Below, piece after piece: positions 26,619 through 35,144 of a stretch of 64,000 nt of DNA. The notes beneath the pieces are model-generated. The model was given only the letters and a program-made list of their open reading frames with translations. It made no database searches and was not told the origin of the DNA. Each line of letters opens with the position of its first letter. The stretch's first letter is position 1. The position numbers and the translations under genes are program-made. Origin of the DNA: Pelagibacterium flavum (lineage in GTDB: Bacteria > Pseudomonadota > Alphaproteobacteria > Rhizobiales > Devosiaceae); contig NZ_CP107716.1 of assembly GCF_025854335.1 (NCBI RefSeq), positions 1,047,001 to 1,111,000 of the forward strand, in the 5' to 3' direction.

Positions 26619-27020
26619 GGCCGTACTCCAAATTCTCCCAGCGACAAATACTAGCCAATATCACCATTCGGGCCAACCGCTGCCCCGGCGCGGCAGTCGG
26701 GGCAGTTCAAAGGCGTGGCGAGGCGGGAGTGCCCGCATGGCCGGCGGGACGTGCTGGCGTTAGATCCCGAGGCGGTTTGGCTCACCCGTGTAAACGAACC
26801 CTGGCGTCGTTGTGTCTAGTTTCCCCGCTTGTCGTAGATCGAACGCCAAGGCTGATGTCCGTGCCAGCCACAGCGCTTCAACGGCAGATTTTGACATTTA
26901 GACGGTCAAGAGGGGCGTCGGATACGGGAGAAGGGCCAAGGATTGAAGCAGGGCCTATCGGTGTTCGACAGGCCCAAACTCACTGCTTTGGAGCCGGAAC
27001 CGCCGGCCTCCGATGGAGCA
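26619..27020. other. Gene-free interval with one hairpin
   Basis: No frame in these 400 bases resembles a protein and codon usage is not coding-like. The only clear structure is GGGCCTATCG (26951-26960) pairing with CGACAGGCCC (26966-26975) with one mismatch; it lies 46 bases beyond the stop of the leftward gene at 27021 and may terminate it. Confidence 0.4.
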
Positions 27021-27479
27021 TCAGGATGGGTTTTCTTCGGTATCGGGCATCTCTGATTGCATGCTCGCATCGGCCTCGACGGCCACCGGTTCAACCGGTT
27101 CGGGCAGCTCGACCTCGATGAGCCGCTCTGCACACAGTTCCGCAGCGCCATCGACCGGATCTTCAGCGTTAGCAAATGTAGTCCAGCCGGCATCGGAAAT
27201 GAAATTGTCCTGCGAGAAGCTGCTCTCCTCTGCAAGGGCGGCGAGATTGGTGCGGACATCAGGGGCTGCGAGGAACCGCTCTACACAGAGGTCAGCTGCA
27301 AGCGATGCACGCGCCTCTTGCGCGCTTGTCTCGGCCATTTCCGCAGCTGAACCACCTGTAACCCAGCCACCCCAGGCAAAGCCTACAACCATGGTCAACA
27401 CAGCTGTTCCTGCGCAGGACCAGAAGAGTGCCACTTTTGAGGGACGATAGTTCGCCACTTTCTCTCGAATGTCTGCCAA
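27021..27479 (-). CDS. Conserved alphaproteobacterial membrane protein of unknown function
   Basis: A 152-residue protein with one membrane helix at about 17-40 (SKVALFWSCAGTAVLTMVVGFAWGGW), the hallmark of a small uncharacterised family with the WSC..GFAWGGWVTGG motif. The soluble part has paired cysteines in LCVERFL (65) and ELCAERL (115) that could form a disulfide. The tail is acidic and rich in Glu and Pro. The start is a TTG at 27479, chosen because GGAGG stands 8 bases upstream and no ATG fits. No function is known to me. Confidence 0.75.
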   Translation of the reverse strand: MADIREKVANYRPSKVALFWSCAGTAVLTMVVGFAWGGWVTGGSAAEMAETSAQEARASLAADLCVERFLAAPDVRTNLAALAEESSFSQDNFISDAGWTTFANAEDPVDGAAELCAERLIEVELPEPVEPVAVEADASMQSEMPDTEENPS

Positions 27480-27539
27480 TTATAATTCCTCCGATTAACA
27501 TGATTGCGCAGCGTAGGTGGCGGTGCCCCCGATGTCGAG

Positions 27540-27767
27540 CGCCGTGGCAACGAATCTCTGAATAGAAATACAATAACAACGAGTAACAATACTATATTGA
27601 GCTCAATATTAAGCGTAATTCTTCGCTATTATATTTATAGATCTTCGAAACACAATTATGTGATTTGGAGGATTAATTGGATTTGGCGTTGATGTCGGTT
27701 CGTTTTTCAAAAGATTTTTTAATCTTTTCGATTGTTCAAGAGCCTGTTTCTCCTGCAAATTGCGCCT
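27540..27767. other. AT-rich island with palindromes
   Basis: About 200 bases are strikingly AT-rich against a GC-rich chromosome. The tract holds a perfect 16-base palindrome ATATTGAGCTCAATAT (27594-27609) and AAAAGATT-TTTT-AATCTTTT (27709-27728), 8-base arms. No coding frame is evident. It separates the TTG-started membrane protein from a degraded nitroreductase gene, so it may be a remnant of acquired DNA or a strong regulatory region. Confidence 0.5.
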
Positions 27768-27919
27768 TCAATTTGGGTTTTGGGACGATTTCCAGAACAC
27801 GCTATCTAAGCCCGGTTGGGAAACTAAGGCCGGTGAAGTAATGTAAATTGAACCGCGATCACTCTGTGAACAACCTTCTGTTCGGAAAGCGAAGCGTAGG
27901 TGCCACCTGCGGGCTGTTG

Positions 27920-28133
27920 TTTGAGACAAGCCCTCTATGCGGTTTGGAAGGCAAAACAGTTCAAGGGGATGGAGCGCATGGGCCGAGGGGGCCGTCCGCT
28001 TGCCGTCCAAGGATGTGATGCCTTGTGCTGCCCAAGCCAGCCGCTTCAAGGCATCGAGAGGAATTTGCTCGTCGCTGAAGTCCCGAACGGTGCGGCGGCG
28101 GGCGAGGGCATCATTGATGGTAAGGTCGGTCAT
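27920..28133 (-). pseudogene. Remnant of a nitroreductase-family gene (N-terminal part only)
   Basis: From an ATG at 28133 the frame reads MTDLTINDALARRRTVRDF, then PLDALKRLAWAAQGI and SAHALHPLELFCL, an unmistakable start of a SagB/NfnB-type nitroreductase. After about 70 residues (near RIEGLSQTT) the family resemblance stops; the normal 180-200 residue enzyme, including the FMN and dimer-interface regions, is missing, and the frame runs on into unrelated sequence to 27768. A deletion fused to the AT-rich island is the simplest explanation. Confidence 0.6.
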
Positions 28134-28284
28134 CGATCCGCATAATGACCATCGCGCTGCCCGATACAACCTCTGCCTCGAACATCGGCGCGAACGGTTC
28201 AAATCGACAACGTTGATGCCGTCGAACGTAACCTGCACGTGGGCAAAGTCGTCGTGACCCTCGGCGCGAGGAGCCGCCTCGGCG

Positions 28285-28680
28285 TCAGAATTCTTCGAAA
28301 CAATCGTAGTTGCGCTGTCTCACGATCTTTCCGTCCTCGAAGGAAAAGGCGATCGCGCTGTGGGCGACCATCTCATTGCCTGCTGCAAGCGTCCCGACCG
28401 GGACGGCCAGCGTGCCGCGCCAGTTCACTTCGACGATGAGATAACTCCCGCGCTCTGCATATTCGAGCACTTCGTAGGACTGATTTGAAAGGAGCGTCCT
28501 GCTCTTTTCCAGATCGGCCGCCATTTGTGCGACCCCGCGCCGATCACCTTTCGCCTTGAGACGATTGGGCAGTTCGATCTGGACCGCATGGGGCGCATAG
28601 CACCCGATAACCGCATCCGTGTTTCCCTGCTCGATGTGTTCCAGATAAGCTTTGGCTAGCGTGATGAGCGACTCGGCCAT
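28285..28680 (-). CDS. SnoaL-like/NTF2-fold protein
   Basis: A 131-residue protein predicted to have the small alpha+beta cone fold of the SnoaL/NTF2-like family (LAKAYLEHIEQGNTDAVIGCYAPHAVQIELPNRL..., ending FSFEDGKIVRQRNYDCFEEF). GGAGGG stands about 6 bases before the ATG at 28680. It is divergent from a TetR-family gene with three operator half-sites in between, so it is the likely regulatory target. The catalytic role or ligand cannot be predicted. Confidence 0.78.
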   Translation of the reverse strand: MAESLITLAKAYLEHIEQGNTDAVIGCYAPHAVQIELPNRLKAKGDRRGVAQMAADLEKSRTLLSNQSYEVLEYAERGSYLIVEVNWRGTLAVPVGTLAAGNEMVAHSAIAFSFEDGKIVRQRNYDCFEEF

Positions 28681-28712
28681 TGTTCCCTCCTGCTTGCTCC
28701 TTGACGACTGGA

Positions 28713-28746
28713 ATTGTATTCTAGTTCTAAGTAGAACGTTGTTCTA
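28713..28746. promoter_or_regulatory. TetR operator region with three half-sites
   Basis: GTTCTA (28724-28729), TAGAAC (28732-28737) and GTTCTA (28741-28746) form two overlapping dyads, with spacers of 2 and 3 bases. The reverse strand carries TACAAT (28713-28718), a good -10 for the SnoaL-like gene, and TTGACG (28701-28706) could serve the tetR gene. Binding would repress both directions. Confidence 0.6.
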
Positions 28747-28756
28747 GTGAGGTCAA

Positions 28757-29326
28757 ATGAAAAACCGGCGAGAGCAGATCCTGGATGCGGCGCTGGAGGT
28801 TTTTCTCGAAAAGGGGTTTGACGGCGCCACCCTTGCGGCCATCCGGCAAAGGAGCGGCGCATCGACAGGCAGCATCTACCATTTCTTTTCAGGCAAGGCC
28901 GATATTGCCGCGGCCCTGCTCAGTCACGCCACAACCGGCTGGGCCGCACAATCGGGGTCCCAGGCCGATCCATCGGATGCGGAGGGTTCGATCACATCCT
29001 CCGTGCACGGCTTTCTGCATTGGGGCGCCGCCAACCCAAAACAATTTGCCTTTATGGACGAGTTGCTGACGCGCTCGGGCACCTCTCCCGATTTCGAAGC
29101 TGTGGGTGAAATGCTTGCCGCGGGCCGGGCACGCGCCGGCGAGCTTTATCAATCGTGGGTTCAGATGGGGTCGGTTCGTGATCTGAACTGGGACGTGGCT
29201 TACGCGCTTATCATGGGCCCTGCTTACGCTCTCCTGCGTTCAGCCACCAAGGGCAAGCAAGTGTCGGATCTGGAAATCGACGTCGTGGTGCGTGCTGCCT
29301 GGACCGCAGTTCGCGCGGCAAGCTGA
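28757..29326 (+). CDS. TetR-family transcriptional regulator
   Basis: A 189-residue TetR protein. Residues 1-50 form the DNA-binding domain (REQILDAALEVFLEKGFDGATLAAIRQRSG, then STGSIYHFFSGKADI). The ligand-binding part is all-helical and does not identify an effector. The operator region just upstream fits autoregulation and repression of the divergent SnoaL-like gene. Confidence 0.9.
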   Translation: MKNRREQILDAALEVFLEKGFDGATLAAIRQRSGASTGSIYHFFSGKADIAAALLSHATTGWAAQSGSQADPSDAEGSITSSVHGFLHWGAANPKQFAFMDELLTRSGTSPDFEAVGEMLAAGRARAGELYQSWVQMGSVRDLNWDVAYALIMGPAYALLRSATKGKQVSDLEIDVVVRAAWTAVRAAS

Positions 29327-29381
29327 CATCGGCTGCAAGCTCTCCGCCGCCTTTGCCAATAACCACACAAGACTGGTTTGC

Positions 29382-30068
29382 CTAGAAACCGCCCTGGGTG
29401 GGTGACGGCTCCTCTACCGTTTCCAGGCCGGCGGCGCGCCATTGCGGCAGGCCGTCTTCCAGCCGGCGGGCATGAAATCCGGCCTCGCGGAGTGTGGCAA
29501 CTGCCTCGAAGGCATAGACGCAATATGGGCCGCGGCAATAGGCAATGATCTCATGATCCTTGCCCAATTCATCGATCCGCTGCTCGAGCTCGGCCAGCGG
29601 AATATTGGCCGCTCCCGGAATATGTCCCGCCGCATATTCGTCGGCCGGGCGAACGTCCAGCACCGTTACCAGTCCTGACCGCGCGCGCTCGAGCAGATCC
29701 TTGCGCGACACCGGCTCCATTCCGTCGCGCTTGTCGAAATAGCCCCGAACGATACGATCCATTTCCGCAACGTGCTGTTCGGTCACCACTCTGAGGGCCG
29801 AGATCAGCGCGATCACGTCGTCCCCGGCCAGTGAATAGAGGATGAACTTACCGTCCCGCCTTGCGCTCACGAGCCCGGCGCGCTTGAGTGTCTGCAAATG
29901 CTGGGACGTGGTGGCGATGGTCAGTCCGGTGCGCTCGGCTACCGCCTCCACGCTGCGCTCGCCCTGGGCCAGCAATTCGATGATTTCGATCCGGGCCGGA
30001 TGCCCAAGGGTCTTGGCTGTCCGGGCGAATTGTTCGAATACGGCGCGCTTGGGCGAGGTGCTTGACAT
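29382..30068 (-). CDS. ArsR-type repressor fused to a rhodanese domain
   Basis: A 228-residue fusion. Residues about 10-105 are an ArsR winged helix (TAKTLGHPARIEIIELLAQGERSVEAVAERTGL). Residues about 120-220 are rhodanese (VTVLDVRPADEYAAGHIPGA, then AYCRGPYC with active-site Cys178 and a second Cys183). There is no cysteine in the ArsR part, so the two sensing cysteines of BigR/SqrR are missing and persulfide sensing, if any, must use Cys178/Cys183. It is divergent from a persulfide dioxygenase-like gene and an MFS permease, with a 7-base-arm dyad between them. Confidence 0.88.
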   Translation of the reverse strand: MSSTSPKRAVFEQFARTAKTLGHPARIEIIELLAQGERSVEAVAERTGLTIATTSQHLQTLKRAGLVSARRDGKFILYSLAGDDVIALISALRVVTEQHVAEMDRIVRGYFDKRDGMEPVSRKDLLERARSGLVTVLDVRPADEYAAGHIPGAANIPLAELEQRIDELGKDHEIIAYCRGPYCVYAFEAVATLREAGFHARRLEDGLPQWRAAGLETVEEPSPTQGGF

Positions 30069-30090
30069 GGTTGAGCATTTGTCATTAGTA

Positions 30091-30112
30091 CATTCAACAG
30101 AACTATTGAATG
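30091..30112. promoter_or_regulatory. Predicted ArsR-rhodanese operator
   Basis: CATTCAA (30091-30097) and TTGAATG (30106-30112) form a perfect dyad around 8 bases, in the 81-base divergent gap. ATTCA..TGAAT dyads of this type are known from operators of sulfide/persulfide-responsive ArsR proteins. Confidence 0.65.
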
Positions 30113-30149
30113 AATGGCTTTGGCCGTTTTGTCAAGGAAAGGCTCACCG

Positions 30150-30887
30150 ATGATCGTCCGTCAGTTCCTGCATACCGACCCGGTCGGTGCCTCCTATCTT
30201 CTGGGCTGCGGTGGAAAGGCGTCGGGCGCCGTCATTGACCCGATCGGGCCCATCGAGCCTTATCTCGAGGCTGCCGACCAGACCGGCATGAAGATCCTTT
30301 ACGTCATCGACACCCATGTTCATGCCGACCATATTTCCACCGGGCGTGAACTGGCCGAGGCTTCGGGCGGCCAATATGTGCTGCATGAAAGCGCCGATGT
30401 GACGTTCGATTATCACGGTGTCGCCGAGGGCGATGTGCTTGAGCTTGGCAATGTCACGCTCACGGTGATGCACACGCCGGGTCACACGCCCGAGCACATT
30501 TCCCTGCTGGTCACCGATCGGACGCGCAGCAATGAGCCCTGGTTCGTGGTGACCGGCCATACGCTGATGGTGGGCGATCTTGGCCGGACCGAACTGGCGA
30601 CCAGCGCCGAGGATGGCGCGCGCAATCTCTTTGCCAGCGCCCAGCGGCTCAAATCCCTTCCCGATCACCTCGAAGTCCTGCCCGGCGCGTTTTCCGGCTC
30701 GGTGTGCGGGCGCAAACTCTCGGGAAAACCGTCCTCGACCATCGGGTTCGAGCGTCGTTTCAACACGGCCTTCGCCATAGAGAACGAAGCCGAATTCATT
30801 GCCGCGATGGTCGCCGACATCCCGCCGCCTCCGCCCGGCGCGGCGCAAACCCGCGCGCTCAATGCCGGACGCCGCCAAGCTCAATGA
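30150..30887 (+). CDS. MBL-fold hydrolase, persulfide dioxygenase-like
   Basis: A 245-residue metallo-beta-lactamase fold protein of the ETHE1/Blh type. Metal ligands are visible as THVHADH (His56, His58, Asp60, His61), His112 in TPGHTPEH and Asp143 in VGDLGRTE. Persulfide dioxygenases oxidise glutathione persulfide to sulfite using one iron. AAGGAAAGG precedes the ATG at 30150. The gene is coupled (ATGA) to an MFS permease and is divergent from an ArsR-rhodanese regulator, which supports a sulfane-sulfur role. Typical members carry an extra rhodanese in the same protein or operon; here it is in the regulator. Confidence 0.82.
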   Translation: MIVRQFLHTDPVGASYLLGCGGKASGAVIDPIGPIEPYLEAADQTGMKILYVIDTHVHADHISTGRELAEASGGQYVLHESADVTFDYHGVAEGDVLELGNVTLTVMHTPGHTPEHISLLVTDRTRSNEPWFVVTGHTLMVGDLGRTELATSAEDGARNLFASAQRLKSLPDHLEVLPGAFSGSVCGRKLSGKPSSTIGFERRFNTAFAIENEAEFIAAMVADIPPPPPGAAQTRALNAGRRQAQ

Positions 30888-32119
30888 CAGCCATACCGCA
30901 CCAGTTCGGCATTGCCGAAAACCGCAGCCAGTTTGTCCACCAACTCGTCCAGGTGCTCCTGGTCGGTTTCGCCATCGGGATGACGCGAACGGTCGTTCCG
31001 GCGCTGGCCGAAAGCGAGTTCGGGCTGGAGCGCGGCTCTTTCGTGCTTTTGTCGGCCTTCGTCATCGCCTTTGGAGTGGTCAAGGGCGTACTCAACTTCG
31101 TGGCGGGCCGGCTCTCGGAGCGCATCGGGCGCAAGAAGGTTCTGGTGCTTGGCTGGCTGATTGCGCTCCCCATCCCGGTGATGATCGCCCTGGCGCCCAA
31201 TTGGAACTGGATCGTCGCGGCAACGGTGCTGCTCGGGGTCAATCAGGGGCTCTGCTGGTCCATGGCGCAAACCTCCAAGCTCGATCTCACCCGCCCCAAC
31301 CAGCGAGGGGTCGTTATCGGACTCAATGAGTTTTCCGGCTATGTCGGTGTCGGGCTGGCCGGCATCATCACCGGCTATGCGGCAACCCTTATGGGGCCGC
31401 GTGAGGGCCTGCTGAGCTTTGGCTTGATCGTTATCGGGCTGGGGCTTGTCCTTTCTGCGTTCTTTGTGCGCGACACGCTCCCCTGGGCGCATGCCGAAGC
31501 CAAATCCGCTGCTGCGACCGCGCCGCTCTCCACCTGGGAGGTCTTTGCCCTGATGTCGTGGCGCGATCGCCGGCTGGCCGCGATTTCGCAGGCGGGGCTG
31601 GTCGAAAAATTCGTCGACGCGCTGGTCTGGGTCATTTACCCGGTCTTTTTGTTCGCGCGTGGCCTGAGCCTGCCGGAAATCGGCTGGGTGGTGGGCATGT
31701 ACGGCATGGTCTGGGGCGGCTCGCAACTTTTGACCGGCCCTCTCTCGGACAAGATCGGCCGCCACTGGCCCAATGTTTCGGGCATGTGGATCTGCGGCGC
31801 TGGCGTGGCCATGATGGTCCTCGGAGAAGGAATTGCCTGGTGGTCGTTTTCAGCGGCGGTCTCGGGCCTGGGGATGGCGTTGCTCTACCCCAATCTTTCA
31901 GCAGCGGTGGCCGATATCGCCGCGCCCGCCTGGCGCGGGTCGGCCATTGGCATTTACCGTTTCTGGCGCGATCTCGGCTATGCCATCGGCGCGCTTGGTT
32001 TTGCCCTTGCCGCCAATCTTGCCGGGCAGATCGAGGCGGCCTTCTGGTTTGTGGCCATTGCCATGCTGATTTCGGGCCTTGTGCTGCTCGTCTGGGGTGA
32101 AGAAACCCGCCCGCATTGA
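30884..32119 (+). CDS. Major facilitator superfamily transporter
   Basis: A 411-residue, 12-helix MFS protein. The loop 2-3 motif appears as GRLSERIGRKKVLVLGW and a second copy as GPLSDKIGRHWPNVSGMW, confirming two homologous halves. ATG overlaps the dioxygenase stop as ATGA. Sequence gives no substrate; the operon suggests export of an oxidised sulfur compound (sulfite-like) or uptake of an organosulfur compound. Confidence 0.85.
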   Translation: MTAIPHQFGIAENRSQFVHQLVQVLLVGFAIGMTRTVVPALAESEFGLERGSFVLLSAFVIAFGVVKGVLNFVAGRLSERIGRKKVLVLGWLIALPIPVMIALAPNWNWIVAATVLLGVNQGLCWSMAQTSKLDLTRPNQRGVVIGLNEFSGYVGVGLAGIITGYAATLMGPREGLLSFGLIVIGLGLVLSAFFVRDTLPWAHAEAKSAAATAPLSTWEVFALMSWRDRRLAAISQAGLVEKFVDALVWVIYPVFLFARGLSLPEIGWVVGMYGMVWGGSQLLTGPLSDKIGRHWPNVSGMWICGAGVAMMVLGEGIAWWSFSAAVSGLGMALLYPNLSAAVADIAAPAWRGSAIGIYRFWRDLGYAIGALGFALAANLAGQIEAAFWFVAIAMLISGLVLLVWGEETRPH

Positions 32120-32241
32120 AAGCTGCGTTCGCGTGGCCAAAGCTGCGCCGCTCGGGGGCGGTCTCTGGCGCTATTGCGCAGGATTTGTCTGTCGGTGGCA
32201 TGGCAGTCTGGGTATGGTTTTGACCCAGACAGAGGACTGCT

Positions 32242-33102
32242 ATGGCCAAGGACCAGACACAGGCGAGTTATCTCGATCGATTGAACCGGGTCGATGATTA
32301 TGTGTTTGCCCATCTCGAGGACGAGATTTCATTTGATCGGCTGGCCGAGATCGCGTGCCTTTCGCCTTACCACTGGAGCCGGATCTATTCGGCGATGCGG
32401 GGGGAGACAATCGTTGCGACGGTGCGGCGACTCAGGCTGCAACGCGCCGCCGACCGGCTGGCCAATTCGGGCGCCGATATCGGCGAGATCGCCAGCCGCG
32501 CAGGTTATGGTTCGACCGAAACGTTCGGGCGGGCGTTCAAGGATGCGTTCGGGATGAGCCCGGCGGCCTATCGGCAAGCGGGATCGCATGCGGCGTTCGC
32601 GCGGGCCAATGAAGCGGCGAACGCCGAGGGATTTGCCGTGGAGCTGGTTGCGCTCGCCGAGCGACGCTGCGCCGGGATCGACCACAACGGCAGCTACATG
32701 GAAATCGACCACGCCATGGGGCGGCTGTTTTCCGAACTTGCCGGCAGCCAGGCGCTTCCCGCAAGCCCGCAGATGATCGGGGTGTTTTTCGACGATCCCG
32801 ATCTGGGCCCGGAAAGCGAGCTGCGCTCGCGCGCCTGCCTGCCGATTGGTGAGATGGTGGCTATCGACGCGCCGATGGTGGAAACCACGTTGCGCGGCGG
32901 GCTTTACGCGCGGCTCAATTATACCGGCCCCTATGCCGACATGCGCGGGGCGTATCGCTGGCTGTTGGGCACCTGGTTGCCCAAATCGGGATATGAGCCC
33001 GATGACGCGCCGATCTTTGAAGCCTATCTCAACGATCCGCGCGCGGTGCCGCAAAACCAGTTGCGGACCGATATCCATCTGCCGCTTAAGGATATGGGGT
33101 GA
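32242..33102 (+). CDS. AraC-family regulator with GyrI-like effector domain
   Basis: A 286-residue Rob/MarA-type protein. Residues about 10-110 hold two AraC helix-turn-helix motifs (DRLAEIACLSPYHWSRIYSAMRGE; IGEIASRAGYGSTETFGRAFKDAFGMSPAAYR). Residues about 125-285 are a GyrI-like ligand-binding domain (FAVELVALAERRCAGIDHNGSYMEI, YARLNYTGPYADMRGAYRWLLGTWLP). The domain binds hydrophobic or cationic drugs in relatives. Its stop overlaps a GTG-started DUF1801 gene. Confidence 0.88.
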   Translation: MAKDQTQASYLDRLNRVDDYVFAHLEDEISFDRLAEIACLSPYHWSRIYSAMRGETIVATVRRLRLQRAADRLANSGADIGEIASRAGYGSTETFGRAFKDAFGMSPAAYRQAGSHAAFARANEAANAEGFAVELVALAERRCAGIDHNGSYMEIDHAMGRLFSELAGSQALPASPQMIGVFFDDPDLGPESELRSRACLPIGEMVAIDAPMVETTLRGGLYARLNYTGPYADMRGAYRWLLGTWLPKSGYEPDDAPIFEAYLNDPRAVPQNQLRTDIHLPLKDMG

Positions 33103-33515
33103 GCGCGCCGCCCGTGCCGCCCGATGTGGCGCAGGCGCTGTCGCGGCATCCTGCGCGGGTTCAGGAACAATTGCGCGACATCCGCCAGATGATTTTTGCG
33201 ACCGCATCGGCAATTGAGGGCGTTGGGCCGCTGACCGAAACGCTGAAATGGGGTGAGCCGGCCTATCTGACCGAAAAGACCCGCTCGGGCACCACGATCC
33301 GGCTGGGTGTATCGAAACTGGCGCCCGACAGGGGCGCGGTGTTTTTCAATTGCCGGACAAACCTTGTTGGAAATTTCAGGGCGAATTTCGCTGATAGCTT
33401 CAGCTTTGAAGGCAATCGGGCGCTTATTGTTCCGGCTTCGGGCCGACTGGAGGAGACGCCGCTTGCGTTGTGCCTGCGGGCGGCGCTGACATATCATCGG
33501 CGCGGCAACGCTTAA
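33099..33515 (+). CDS. DUF1801 domain protein
   Basis: A 138-residue YdhG/DUF1801 protein ([35 protein letters not shown] is the family core, followed by [15 protein letters not shown]). The GTG start overlaps the AraC stop (GTGA), so the two are coupled. Function of the family is unknown; some members resemble iron-chaperone frataxin-like folds. In many genomes it sits behind AraC/GyrI regulators as here. Confidence 0.8.
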   Translation: MSAPPVPPDVAQALSRHPARVQEQLRDIRQMIFATASAIEGVGPLTETLKWGEPAYLTEKTRSGTTIRLGVSKLAPDRGAVFFNCRTNLVGNFRANFADSFSFEGNRALIVPASGRLEETPLALCLRAALTYHRRGNA

Positions 33516-33531
33516 AACGAAGGGATCGATT

Positions 33532-33927
33532 GTGGAGATCATCAGGGCAGGCGCGACAGCGTCGGGGAAAGGGCCGGCGGACTGGTTCACCGGCACGGTG
33601 CGGATCGACCCGCTGTTCAACCGGTTCGATCCCGAGCGGGTTCAGGGGGCGGCGGTGACGTTCGAGCCCGGCGCGCGGACGGCATGGCATACCCATCCGC
33701 TCGGTCAGACGCTTATCGTGACCTCGGGCTTCGGGCGGGCGCAACGTTGGGACGGCCCGATCGAGGAGATCGGGCCCGGTGACGTCGTCTGGTTTGCACC
33801 CGGTGAAAAGCATTGGCACGGGGCCGAGCCGGAGACGGCGATGACGCACATCGCCGTGCAGGAGGTTCAGGACGGCAGGGCAGTCGACTGGTTGGAGAAG
33901 GTTTCCGACGAGGAGTATGGGGCGTAA
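33532..33927 (+). CDS. Cupin-domain protein, (R)-mandelonitrile lyase/quercetinase-like
   Basis: A 131-residue single cupin with metal ligands His53 and His55 ([10 protein letters not shown]), Gln59, and His94/His96 in [10 protein letters not shown]. The HTHPLGQTL and KHWHGA motifs match small manganese cupins annotated as carboxymuconolactone/mandelonitrile lyase-like proteins. The GTG start has GAAGGGA upstream. Substrate unknown. It is the last gene of the AraC-DUF1801-cupin cluster. Confidence 0.8.
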   Translation: MEIIRAGATASGKGPADWFTGTVRIDPLFNRFDPERVQGAAVTFEPGARTAWHTHPLGQTLIVTSGFGRAQRWDGPIEEIGPGDVVWFAPGEKHWHGAEPETAMTHIAVQEVQDGRAVDWLEKVSDEEYGA

Positions 33928-34008
33928 GCGCGGCAAGGGTTCATCGCCCGTTTGCGTGGGCCCTGGTGAACCCGGTGCTCAAGAGAGAACCGCCGGGTCT
34001 GCCGGTTA

Positions 34009-34037
34009 CTGGATCCCGGCTCAAGGCCGGGATGACA
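34009..34037 (+). repeat. Palindromic intergenic repeat, forward copy
   Basis: CTGGAT, then CCCGGC-TCAAG-GCCGGG (34015-34031), then ATGACA. It lies between the convergent cupin and esterase genes, and can serve as a bidirectional terminator. Confidence 0.7.
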
Positions 34038-34067
34038 TTGGTGGGATATGGGTGATTTTGTGAGGCT

Positions 34068-35033
34068 TTAGGCGCCGAGACGTTCTCTGAGCCACGCCGC
34101 CCCATCGTCGAGCGCCCGCGCGGCGAGGGATGAGACCGAGACCGCTTCGAGAAACGCGTGGACCGAGCCGGGGTAGAGGCCGCCCGAGACCGGGACATTG
34201 GCCGCCTCGAAGGCCGATTTGAGGGCCAGGTTTTCGTCTCGGAGGATGTCGAGGTCGGCGATGGTCATGAAGGTCGGGGGCAAGCCCTTCAGGTCCGCGA
34301 GGATGGGGCTGACGAAGGGGTCGGTGCGCTGGGCGGGCTCGCGGATATAGTTGGACCAGAGGGTTTCCATTTCCGCGGTGCCGAGAAGATAGTGGCCATC
34401 GGCGAAACGCCGGTGGCTTTCGCTTTCCATGCGCGCATCGAAGGCTCCGTAATTGAGCACAACGCCGGAAAGCGCATCGCCATAGTCGCTTTCGCGCAGG
34501 GTGAGCGCTGTGGCAAGGGCGAGATTGGCGCCCGCCGAATCCCCGCCGATGGCCAGACGGGCCGGGTCGATGCCCCATTCCTCGCCGCGATTGGCCAGAA
34601 GGCGCACCAGATCGGCCAGAAGGGTGAGCTGGTTGGGGAATTTGGTCTCCGGGGCAAGCGGGTATTCCACCCCGATCACCGTGATGCCGGCGCGGGAAGC
34701 GTATTCGCGCATCAGCCGGTCATGGGTATCAAGACTGAAAAAGGTCCAGCCGCCGCCATGCAGATAGATCAGTGCCGGAAGCGGGCCGGGGCGAGGGGTG
34801 TGGATGCGGGTGCGCAGTTGACCGATAACCCTGTTGACCGAGCGGTAAAGGGCTGGGCCACCCTTTGCCCAGGGCGCGCGCACCGCTTCGGCGAACTGGC
34901 GCCGGGTTTCGATATCGAGGGTTTGAAAGGCAGGAAATTGCCCATAGGCGGCGGTTACGCCATCGACAAAGGCGATCAGCTCAGGGTCGAGCCCTTCGGC
35001 AAGCCGGGGGTCGGAATTGGGACCGTTTTGCAT
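34068..35033 (-). CDS. Alpha/beta hydrolase, hormone-sensitive-lipase family esterase
   Basis: A 321-residue esterase with the family IV oxyanion motif HGGG at 92-95, nucleophile Ser166 in GGDSAGAN, acid Asp262 (ADLDILRDE) and His292 (GSVHAFLE). Hydrolyses short- to medium-chain esters in the cytoplasm; no signal peptide. The 110-base AT-richer region upstream (35034-35144) holds its promoter and the end of cydC; no conserved operator was recognised. Confidence 0.9.
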   Translation of the reverse strand: MQNGPNSDPRLAEGLDPELIAFVDGVTAAYGQFPAFQTLDIETRRQFAEAVRAPWAKGGPALYRSVNRVIGQLRTRIHTPRPGPLPALIYLHGGGWTFFSLDTHDRLMREYASRAGITVIGVEYPLAPETKFPNQLTLLADLVRLLANRGEEWGIDPARLAIGGDSAGANLALATALTLRESDYGDALSGVVLNYGAFDARMESESHRRFADGHYLLGTAEMETLWSNYIREPAQRTDPFVSPILADLKGLPPTFMTIADLDILRDENLALKSAFEAANVPVSGGLYPGSVHAFLEAVSVSSLAARALDDGAAWLRERLGA

Positions 35034-35144
35034 TAAATCATACTATAATAAGGCTAAGAAAAGATCCTTCTATAGTGGCGGGACCTTAAATCGGAATTGT
35101 GGGAATCGTTTCAATTGTATGTGCATGTCGGGCCGGCTCGAGAG

